Positions 25,501 to 37,500 of a stretch of 64,000 nt of DNA are shown here, one piece after another. The stretch covers positions 496,001 through 560,000 of the forward strand of contig ML133465.1 of assembly GCA_003864495.1 (NCBI GenBank), read 5' to 3'. The stretch is from Nemopilema nomurai. Lineage: Eukaryota > Cnidaria > Scyphozoa > Rhizostomeae > Rhizostomatidae. A model generated the notes under the pieces. That model saw nothing but the letters and a program-made list of their open reading frames with translations, had not been told where the DNA came from and ran no database searches. The translations under genes and the position numbers were made by a program. The first letter of the stretch is position 1. Each line of letters begins with the position of its first letter.

Positions 25501-28500
25501 ATTCGTAGCTTCTCTAATTCCCTGAACTTTGCACTTCAAAACATTTCTTAGAAGGGTGATTTGTGAAGTAAACAAGGAAACTGAAAGACAACGGTGCTTC
25601 AGATTCAGAGTCTGGCAAAATAATAGAAACAAAAAGTGAAAGACTTGATAAAGAAAAAAAACAAACAAACAACGCTGGAGAAACGAAGCGTCTTTTGTGC
25701 ACCCATCCAGCAAACAAGGTTTCATTTCCTGTCGTTACTAAAGTCTCAACAGGCCAGTTACCTTCCAAAAGAGAAGCGAAAACGGAACGGTGACCAAATA
25801 CAAAGCGAATATAAACAAAGCCAAACCACTAAACCGCCTATAAGTATCGTTGGTATATTGAAAACATCCTTAGTCACTCGAATTCCACTCTAATCGCATG
25901 ACTGGAACAAGGAAGCTGGGGATACAACACAGGTTGTGCCGATAGACGGCTCATCGAAGGACGGTTGTTGCGAAAAAGAGAACATGGCAAAGTGCTTCTA
26001 TAACTTAGATGTCAGTTACAGCTTGAGACAATTTCTTGGGTTTATGAACCTTGTGCAAGGACTTGCAGCGGTGGTTGGTAATCTCCTTGTGTTTATCGTT
26101 GTCTTTAAAAACAAGCGACTGAAGACACGGTCGAATGCCTTCTTGCTCTCCCTTGCAGCCAGCGATTTTCTCGTTGGCCTCGTGGTGGAACCGCTACACG
26201 TGGTGCAGTTCTATTCGGGGGATGCCCGTAGTAACTGTGGCTTGAACATGGTTCGCAGGTACCTCTCCACGGTCTTCATGGGCGCGGCAATCGGATCTAT
26301 CGCTCTGGTAAGCTACGACCGATGGACGCATCTCAAGAGAACTGTCTGTTATAGAGAATACATGACACGAAGAAAGGTTTTCTTCCTTATACTCATTTGC
26401 TGGCTCATACCCATCACTGTGCCGTTCGTACGCTTCACCAGCGAAGTGGTGTACAGTGCGATTATATTAGTGTACGTGACGGCAGCCATTTGTCTGATTG
26501 CCTCGAGTTACGTCATCATTGTCAGAATCGTGAGGACAAAGGAAAAGTCGCTGTTATCAAATACGGAGGATTCGCGTGTGACGAAGCGGGAAGAGAAGAA
26601 TCACATAAAGGCAGCCAAAGCGATCGTGCTAGTGATCACGTTCATCTTTGTTACATTTGCACCAGTTTCTGTCTACCATGGCCTAACCGTAATCGACAGC
26701 TTCACCGGAGGAGCTATTGCCATGACAACACATGCAAAGGAGGCTGCCTATGCCGTGCTTATGACGATTGCTCTAGCCAACTCAGGGGTAAACCCAATTA
26801 TCTATTACCTCAGAATGCCCGAGTTCAACAAGACTTTCAAGAGCATCTTTGGTTGGTGCAGAAGAGCGGGTACAAACTCTTCTGAATACAAGGTGACAGA
26901 GACAACCCACTGATGACAATCCTTCGCATCTCAAAGTTTGAAGGTGGCTCTAGTTTTGAAGGTGGCTCTAGTTTTTCCTAAGCAGCTGTGCCAGCTCAGA
27001 GAAGATAGCAATCAGAATGACTCGTGTCACACTGACAAAGCCAGGCGGGTGAGACGGGGGATTGGCAGGAAGGCGGTAGCCTCTCTCGAAAGTTTGCTAA
27101 AGGAGGCTGGACGTGCAGAATTATTGCGGATTGGTGCGTTCTTCAGACACCAAACTCTTCCCATCAAAAGGTGGCGAGCACTTTCCCTACTTTGCCCTCG
27201 ACTATCATTGGCTACAATACGGACTAGGAAAACTGTCTAAAGCAGCAAATGTGCAGCCGAAAATGGTTTCTCAGAATAGCATATTTAACCAATCGTTTTA
27301 GATTAAAGCAGTAACAAACTTCGCAGGCTTATTGTAATTAACCAGAATGCTTGTAAATTCCTATGAAGTGCTTATGTAGATATATGAATGGGTTGCACGC
27401 AAATGCAAGTATTTCATTCACAAAATATTCCACAAGCACCACATTAACGTATGCTTTGAGTAATTACTAAATTTTAATTTAATAAATCTTTTTGTACAAT
27501 GCATTTGTGAAAAATTATCGAAAGCAAGAACTAACGTATTTCTCTCAAGGCATATGCGGAGTAGAAAAGGTATGAATTTCGAGAATTTTTTCTAAATTAT
27601 TATGGAGAATAAACTAAAATTATTTTCATAAAATATAGGAAAAAAAACTAAAATGTACTTACCAAATTATTCAAAAACTCTTTGTATTGTATTCTACCAT
27701 CTCTGTTCTCGTCGCACTTTCCCCACAACCTTAAAACAAATTTTGGATATTTAAGTTGGCTTCTGCTAGCTTAAGAAGTAATGAAAAGATCACATGGGTA
27801 GATAAAGCTACATTTAAATCATTCGCAACATTTTATGGGTGCATCCATTGACCTGCAAGATTGCTACAGCAAAATTTGAAGTAGCCATAATGTTTAAGAC
27901 GCAGTTTCTTTTTAACAACTAAACTCTTAGTGCATATTTGTATATGAGCCTGGGAACGTTGCTGCACGTAGATCTAGGGCAAAATTGATCGCCTCTGTTC
28001 CGTTATGTTTGACGCTTCAGAGAAAAAAGTAACCAATCAACTTAGTGAAATACAACACACTATCCAGTCATTTTGAGATTGACTCAGACTAGGTAAGAAA
28101 TCCTTTGACTAGGCCACGTTCACAAGTCAATCAGTTAAAATCTAAAACCTCTGTCTAAGTCCAAGCATACAAAGGGTAGGCACAGAGCATACAAAGGGTA
28201 GGCACATGCGAGCCAAAATGAAGCTACGATACTAACTGCTCGAAATGCTCATCTGCCATAGAAAGATGATATCGGTTAAGAAGACTGGATAGTTCTCTTT
28301 TTGATATGAATCCATCCGCATTCTCGTCAACTTTTGTGAAAGCCTTTGTCATCGTCTTCCAGTTATCCATTATTTTGTTGCGTAAAATTTCCTCTGCCTG
28401 AAATAATATAAATAATATGATACAATAACGCAAGCTTCTAAAATTTAATAATTCAAAAACAGAAGGGGTAAAATCTATGGTGCTGCATGCAGGCTTGACG

Positions 28501-31500
28501 ATCAAATAAATTGCACACGTGGATCACATGATCTGAAAGCAAGGTGCAGGAGGATTCAAATGCAGCATTATCAGTTCTTACCATTTGCGTGTTAATTGCG
28601 GCTGGCGGCTTTGAATGGTTCAGTTTTCGGTTTCCATTAAGCCAGGGATGGGCACCCTTGGATGAGAATGAAAATATATAAACATCATGGAGAATAACCT
28701 TATGATAAAACCTACAGATGCCATGAAAATATCCAATTGTTTCTTATCCGAGGCAAATATAGCAGTTTCATATCTACAGAAGTATATAATACATAGCCCT
28801 GGAGCATTAAGCTGGAGGATTTTATTTAAATGTGCCCATGCTCTAGTCACGTTTCTACAAGCAAATTCATTCAAAACGTTCTTCAATTAGCGACAAAAAT
28901 TTGGCTAGTTAACCTATTCCCAGCACTTGACACACCAATCATTGCTACGGCAACGTAATGGTTTTCGTAATTCAGGGCGTCAAGAGCCTCTCTCTTTACA
29001 CTACAAATGATCCTCTAATAGTAATCATATGATTTCCGGAACGAAGAGGGATTATAGTCAGTGGCATCTCTTAGTGGAGCTAGGGAGGCCTTGCCCCCAA
29101 GGAATTTCTGTCTACCGTTTCATTCGCCCACCACCACCTTTCTAAGAAAATTTTCGGTTACTGATTAGTATTTCCCCTATGTTCTTTATACGTAGCTTTT
29201 GATATGACTCCCGAGAGACTTTGATATGAGCTTATAAAGACTCCCGTTCCTCCTAGGGTCCGTCTACATTCTGTGATGGCCCCCTCAGGCTAGAATCGCC
29301 CCTGGGCTTGAAAAGAAGTAATGGCAACGGCTATTCGTTTAATGCCGACATGAAAAGCCTACCTCGCCTTCTTTGACCTCAAAGGTCTGCAGAAAGTCAT
29401 GGTAAGACACAAATCCTTTTCCTTCTGGATCAACTCTGTACATAAGTTGTTTGAACTGTTCATCGGAGATTTTGAACGGAAAAGAATCGAGTATTTTCCT
29501 GAACTCCTTTCTCCGCACACGACCATCTTTATCCTGAAAGAAAGAAGATCATACTATACAGAGGGTCCATCAAAAAAAGATCGACTCTGGTTGCAAAGAA
29601 ACAGTTTATTTGAAAAGAAGAAACAGAACATCTTAAGGTTGAGAGCATCTCACAATTTCATTGAAAGCAAAGTGCAAAAGCTTTGCAAGAAAAGTTCAAC
29701 TGTGTAAATTGATAGAGCTCTTTGAAACGCCAAGCAATGATCGAACGACCATTTATAGAATGAAAAAGGTGCTCCAAATAAATATTTATAATTTCATTTC
29801 ACTCGAAGCTGTAAGGCTTTGCAGAGACTAAATCAAGCCTTCACAAGAAAGTGAGGAGTGTGCCTGTACCGTGAGTTAATATTATTATGTTATGTTATTT
29901 TGTTATTGTATGCTGAGTAATTCATTTTCTTACAGTTGTTATTTAATTAGTTGAGCAGATGTGTTCTATGTCCACGGACTTTAGAGGCTATCAAGCACAA
30001 ATGGATTGTCCATTCAAAACCAAGTACCAAGCTTCTATGCTATGTATGCTTCAATCATATGATGCTAGTGTAGCGGGGTTTTGGGGGCTTATGATGCTAT
30101 TATGCATTGGGGGTCATGCAGGGTCTTTGAAAAGTTTCCAAAATACGACGAAATCAGATAAAAGTATCATATGAAATCATATGAAAGTCAATAACACACT
30201 AGGGAAATTTGACAGTTGGCAAAATTCATTATGTCCACATTTGGGCAGGACCTGTGAATAAGTCTGTGTATATCTTTTTACAAAGAACTGGCAGGTTTTA
30301 AATTAAAAAAAGGTTGCCAAGCAAATATCTTACGTCATCAAAAGCTAGAAAAGCTCGCTTGATTGAGGTGTAGCTGTTCATTATGTGACTGCGAAGCAGC
30401 TCCCAAACATCCTTCGTTTCCAGCGGAGATTCGGCCTCTCTGATTGGATTAACTCTGCAAGCAAAAATTGTTTCTCCAGTCGGACGAGAGGTTTCTTAAA
30501 CTGCGCCATCAAAGTCACCAAGATGCAAAATCATTGAAGACATATGGGGTAAATGATGTTTTAGGACTAAACATAACAACATTTGCAGGTTCAAGCCACA
30601 CCACTTCAGTGGGGTATTGCTTGGGAGCTTAAATAGGGCTACAGATAGGGGTCCAGAGTTGGCTCTATGTATGTGGAGAACATTGCTTTTCAGAGATCTG
30701 CTCAAGTCAAAACGCATAGCCTCATGCAGAAGCACTATTGTTAAAAAATATGACTTTAATCGTTTTATTTGATCATTAAAAAATTCAATTAACGAAGCAA
30801 TAGTTTTCCCTAGAGAAGAACTATAATGATGTATGTGTTTGACTGATCGCTAACATGTGTGATGTGAAGTAAGTATTGAATTTGGGATTGCCATTATCAG
30901 TTCACAGGTGTTAATTCTGTAAATTAACTGAACTAATTGTTCCAAAAATACCATTATATGACGTGTGCACGGGATCTTGCATCAACTTAAACAACCTTGG
31001 GTACAAATGACTGGTCAAGTGAAACAAAAATGTAGAGATCGTCGTGCGATATTAGACCAAATTCAAGATACACAAAACTTTGGTGGATTCTTGAAAAATT
31101 AGAATGTCAACGACTATTATTTATAAAAAGGTTTCTAAATGTATTATATGCAAAGTACTAACTTGTGGCTTGGTTTTATAGGTATAGATTGGCCATTTCC
31201 TTCCTCGGGGGAGTGTTTAAATTTATCAAGGAAATGGTCGTATGGAATTTTATGCGTCGCTCTTATTCCACACCTGCAAGGAAGTATTTTCCATTTAAAA
31301 AGACTGAAGTATAATGAAAGCAAAGGGTTTAAACAATTGAAATAAGGTACTTTAAACAAACTTCTAATAATAGTCCTGCCGGCGGTGTTTCTGTCCTAGC
31401 TTTTATTTGACTGAAAACAGCTGTATTTTTCACTCAAAATGTCATTTATTAAAACACTTGAAATGAAATAAGAGCAATAAAAGCAAACAGAAAAATAGGA

Positions 31501-34500
31501 TATCGACTGAATGTTTGTGGCTGATTATGTTGATTGTTTGCGATTGAAAATATCATTTGTTACCAACTGATTAATGAAGGTAGGCTAGAACTGACTCGGA
31601 TTAACTGTTGCACATTTATTCGAGAAAATACAGATGACAGGAATTTACAAGGATTGATATCACTGATAAACTTACCTCTCCATAATCTGCGCAAAGAGCT
31701 GATCGGACATTTGAAATACGAAGTGAATCAGGACCCTCTTTAGTTCATCAAGTGTCACACAACCGTCTCTCTTCTTGTCAAAGGCTACAAAGGCTCTTTT
31801 TAGATCCGTAAACTTCATCAAAACCTGAACAAGGAGATTTAAAAAGAAGTGATGCTTTCGACATTTAGAGGTTTCTTCTTAATTGTAAAGTAAATTACAG
31901 AGACACAGCTGAAGAGGGTAACTATAAGTGGTGCACTAGAGCACAAGCATGTGCATCAGTGGGAGAGGGACATTTACTTCCTTGAAAGGGAAATCAAAAC
32001 CAGTTACGTCAAACAATGACGGTGACAGGGAGCACACGAGCAACTAATGACTTAGTTGTCATATTTGGTCCACCATACTGGCCTTGTTCAAACTATTTGG
32101 CGCAAAATATGTACAAAATGAATGAGTTGGTGCTGTTGACATCAAGATCAGCTAAAACTTGTAATCAACCATTGGCTTTTTTTTCGGTCCCATAGGCACA
32201 CTGTTGCACATTACTAACATATGTTGCACCCTTATTAGTAATTATAAATTATTATGACGTGGGGTGGACTTTTGCTTCTGTGTTCAAGCGTCGTTGACTA
32301 TTTGCTTTCTGGCCCATAGGTCGGTTACAAAAGAACTAAGCGGGTCGTAATCATTTTCTAGGAGTGACACCAGTTACCTTTTCTCTGAATTTTCTCTCTA
32401 TTTGTCCCATGGTCAATCCTTGCAGGTCGCTTGCAGTTACTCGGTTCGACTGCCGACTATTTGACGGACGATCGAGAAATACTAAAAGGAAAATTAATTT
32501 TGAATTAGCTGTGAAGGGGCTATTATAGCTTTTGCGGTATAGGACTTTCATTATAGATATAAATCACTGGTTTGTACGAGGGCCTCAAGGAACGCTTTTC
32601 CGTGGAGCGTTTTTCAAGGTGATGCCGTTTTGTCGCGGCTAGCAGTTTTAATTGGAGCAATCACGATGGGTTCTATGTGAACGAAAAAACCTAGCCGTAC
32701 CCAACGCTTTTGCAAGCTACAGATGATGTAAAGTGGAGAAATCTGTTCAATTTTTTTAGAACTCAATTTAGCCAATCGATTAAAACCATGCAAATATTTA
32801 CTGATCGCATCCAAGTTGAGCTTTAAACTTACACAACATACTATTTAATACACTCTAACTATCATTGAAAACGAAAGAAGAACAGTGTCTTCCGATTCGT
32901 TACGTTGCTCTGAATTTGAAAATCTCTCTAAATGTACGTTAATAACGATTCGCCACCCTTTTGAAGTCAGCTTTGTTAGTGTGAAACGAATATTCACCTT
33001 TTAATTATTGTGCAAACACGGCACCGTTGAAACATCAAAGTACAAAGATTAGGTGGATATTTTCGCTTTTGTTGATGCAATTACCCCCATCCAACTTGAA
33101 ATTAGTTTTGCTGCTTTTCCAAACAAAGAAGATAAAAAATAATTAATACACTACTTAACCTTGAATATTTTCTTCTACTTTTTCTCATATACACGAGAAA
33201 TAAACTTTGTTCAAATCTATTGTTAAAATTACTAAATTTAGTTAGAGGTAGCTGGATAAAGTTTTCCATCTTCAGCGCATCTAATCAAAAATAGAATTGT
33301 TGTTTAATATTGATATTCAAATACAGTGTTTCATTGGTATGAACAAGATGAATAAAAATGGTTAAATTTTCCATAGGATATAGAGGTGAAGCCAACAAAC
33401 TTTCGTGAAATCAACGGAGCAATCAATGGAAGGAGAAGTCTGTAGCCAATAAAAATGAAACAAAGAAAGAACTAGATAAGTCAGAAAGTGAAGAAAAAGA
33501 AAAACATTTTCCTGAAGATAAGTAACCAAAATGCAGCATAAAAAAATGTGAGAAGTAGGTAAGTCAGGAAGTGAAGATTCGCGACAAAAAAATTAAACTC
33601 TTTAAGACATTTTAGCCGAAGTATTTGATCGCTTGAAAAGCTGGTGGGTATGAACATTTATGTTGCTGTTCGTCTGATTAAGACAGTATTGAATCAAGGA
33701 GCAATTACGGAGCTTGCAATGAAATATTTAGGCAACGTAACCATGATACATCCATTGAAATTCAACAGACCAATGAGCTGATCATTTCCAGCGTAACCAA
33801 TCAAATTACAATGTAAAAATCAACGCATGTTAGTTACACTCAAAACCAAAGGCTGCAACACGAGTGACGACATTGTTGCTAAGTGACAAGCAGATATTTA
33901 TTAAAAAGAAGAGACAACAATGGCCGATTGTCTCGAAGAACAAAATAGGTGCTAACTGCAGGATCAACTCCAGGCTCCAGAGAATGCGGGATTTTAAGCT
34001 TTATTACATAAATTATCTCATGCTAAGCTCAATATAATAAGTGACGCAAGATGAAAGAACTCTGGCATGTTTAAAGCGCTTTGCAGGTGACAAAGAGGTG
34101 CAAAATTCGATATGCTTGTGGCATTCTATAGGAAGTTGACCAAAGTAAATAAAAACAAGGGAGAAGAAGACCTAGACAAAAATAAACATTTTTCAAAAAA
34201 AATAAAAATCTTGCTTTTTCAATTGCAATCTTAGGGAAAGGATATTTGATGATGCAAGTCTGGAAAAATACTTGTATGGAGCAAGTGCTTTGTGGTACAA
34301 AACTTCACAATTGCTAGAAAAAGCGGAACTAGTTTTCGCATAATTAAAAGTACTTTTTTCGTCCGACAGTCCTCAGAGTATGCAAACGTCGGAAGATAAC
34401 CAAAAACTGACCGAATAAATAACCAGATGCGGATCGTAAACACTTCTAGAAGATTTGAAAATTTATAAAGCAACAGAAACTCACAAGATTCCGGCAAAGA

Positions 34501-37500
34501 CCTGAACGTATCCGTTGGTGACATGTCAGCAAGGGAACTCTCTGATTTCGAAAAGGGTCTACTCCTACCAGTAAGCTCATTCTTTGAAAACCTGGGGCTC
34601 TCCCCAATCGGTGGGATGACTTCATACCTGGACGTGCCAGCACTCCAGGATGGCTTTTTGGTTTGACCATTGAAGTCCTGGTTGTAGCTGGTACGATAAA
34701 AGTCTTTCTTCGAATCCAAAGAGTGGTTTAGGACGAATATATTCGACCCTGAACTTCTTTTGGCCATGTTCTGAAGAGACGAGCGCTTTGCACCAGGCAT
34801 TGTTGAACTTTATTGTGAAATCCTTTTTAGATGTGACTGCTAATTGATCGCTAAATCTGAATCATTCCTTCAATGAGTGGAGTCAGGCTTTAGATGTTGC
34901 CAATACAACCAACGAAAGATAAAGACGAGACAAAAGGCAAAGTATCGCTTGCAATATCCGCCAATGGATTAGAGCCAATGCGCTTTGAAGTAGACAGTCT
35001 ATTTTCTGGCAGCTTCTTGGCACATACGCATTGAATATTTCCGAGTCTCGCGAATCCAGACGTAGAAAGAAATCACTTTTCTTGGTAAAGTCAAGAGATG
35101 CTCAAAGTCGTTTATCGATAAAGTTTTCAAAAGTATTCCGACGATATCTCGCTGGTAAAAGCAGCTTGGTGCAGCATCGTAGCTAATGATCTGAATGTCA
35201 TTGATTGCAGAGCTCTTATTGTTCGCGTGATGTTATTCAAATGTTGCCATGGACACAGACATAGTAAACAAGTCTGTTTCTCACCCGTTGATTTGATCAA
35301 CAGCGAACGAAAACACATGGAATTTCTGCTTCAAATCAGCGTGAAACTTGGTAACGATTTCAATGATCAACTGTTTATCGATTGAGATTACGAATTCAGC
35401 AATTTCACTTGTAGACTCGATACTGCTATACAGGCGGATTTGGTCGTCTTGATATAAGTATCTTAGTCAAGCAGAAATCATCTCCTTGCAATAATGAGCC
35501 TTTGATATCTCCAAGAAAAGTGAGTATAGGGAATTTCATCCAGTGAAAGCAAGCTACAGCCACAGATTCTACCCACTGAAATCGCAACAGAGTATAGACA
35601 GCGGTTCCTCGCACCTTGGTTTCTCGACAGCGATTTCTGTAAATACACTTCGCAAATGTCGATTAGTGTCTTTGACTGGATTATTGTGCAGCCAACTTTA
35701 CCAAGGAATTGAAATCCCATAAGACAGAAAATCTGGTAGACACTAAAGCCACACGAAAATCCGATTTTAGTCAAAGAAACAAAAGGAGAAATATCAATTA
35801 ATAAACATCACCAGCATATTTGTCGATCATCGAAAACGTAGCCTGGAAAGTCTTTATCAGCCTTGAATTGAAGTAGCTTGTTAAACTGTTAATGACGTCA
35901 CAACATTTGAAAATCTCCCATCAAGAATGAATTTCGTACTCGCTAACAGCACGAAAAAATCCCTTCTTGAGTCCCAATGCAAAATATCTCGAACAGATGG
36001 TTTACAGTGTTCGCAAAAGGATAATTATTGTATAGTACTAGTCAGCCTAACCCTGTATTGTCCCCACACGTAAACAACAGATATAAGCTTCTTCAAAGAA
36101 TTCGTGAAAGCATGGTATTGAATGTATAACATATTGGCCTATTCAAATGTCTTTGTATAGGCCCACACAGCTTTCGTGTTTGCTAAAGAAAAAAGGCCAA
36201 AACAGAGACTTAAAGAAGAATTCGTGTTGTGGCAACAATGAGAGTGCTTGCACACTAATCAAAGGTTTCACCACATTATATACATGAAATAATTGTCCAC
36301 TTTTGAAGACAAAGAAATACTTATCAGTAACATTTCTAAATGTCTTCACGTTGAATCAAAGCTTATGGATATATAAGAAGGCAAACGGAAAAAGATTCCC
36401 ATTGGTCAATACATAGCCAATCATGCGCTTTCACTTACAGAATTCTCACGTGATTTTCACTATACAACTGCCTAGTAATTGTGTTAGCCTTCAGTCATTT
36501 CGTGAAGCTTTCCACACTCAGACGAAAATATTATATCAAGTATGGTTCTGCATTCAGTGTAGTTGTAAAATGAAAATATTGAACGCAAGCTTTACTAGGA
36601 GCAGAAAAGGTTTCCCAGATCGCATGCTGCGCATAACGCGTAACTTCTTAAAAGTTGGGAAAAGGAGAAAACTTTTCAATTCAAAACGTGCTTTCAGTTT
36701 CGAATTTAAATACCAAAAGTGAACAAAAGATGGAATGTTATTTACAATTTCAAGTCAGATCTAACAGCTCAATAGTCACAAGTACAACACAGGCCAGGAC
36801 TTTTTCAAACAACAATTTTCTGAAGCAAAAAAGCACCCATCCTCTCCTCTTCAAGAAAATGTTGAGTTTCCTTGCCAGGCCTTCTAAATTTCATCCTTAA
36901 AACAAAAGCGTTATTTTTAAGCATTGTAATTTTTCCCTTGAGGTAGAAAGCAAAAAGGAAGGCAAGGAGAGAGTTGACTTCGCTTTGGACGTAGTTGAGC
37001 ATTGGCAGTAGACAGGCTACGTTTTTCATCAAAATTCTTCACCTGAAAATTAAGGCTTTCCACATAACTTCCAACAAAAGCCTGAGATCTCTTTACGAAA
37101 AGGTTGACCCCTGGAATCTTTAACCTTCTTTTTTTAAATATAAAACTTTCCATTTTTAAGACCATTTCTTTCTACAGTAATATAAACAGAGAAGTTTGAA
37201 AGATGAAAAGATCCTTAAATTTTCGTGCTTCTATCAAATGGCCTAGACCCTTGAAAAATTGTTAAATATTAAATACGTTAAGCTTTTGGGTTAAATAAAA
37301 AGATTAACAAAGAAACACTTAGCCTGTATGACCATTTTCAATTGACATTTTCAACATTTTATTGGATTGAGAACTTTTTAAAGGAAAATTTTGTATTGAT
37401 AAAATTATTGGAAAACCTACAAGGGCTCGAGAACGACCTTCTAATCAATTTGATAAAAAAATGTTTTCCTTACATTAGAAATCATCGGTTTTTATCATGA

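Larger units (their letters stand above)
27730..32377 (-). other. Introns 8-14 of the EFCAB6-like gene
   Basis: Introns over 300 nt are 27730-28236 (22-bp duplication), 28657-29362, 29534-30333, 30455-31162, 31274-31675 and 31825-32377. No coding or RNA feature recognised beyond the exons listed. Confidence 0.4.

Noticed and set aside
25936..25983. 16-codon extension of GPCR copy 3
   Set aside because: Begins with GTG; the ATG at 25984 aligns with the paralogues.
34231..34484. Continuation of the alternative exon frame past its donor
   Set aside because: After the GTGAGT donor the sequence loses coding character; phase-compatible splicing to exon 8 is more likely.
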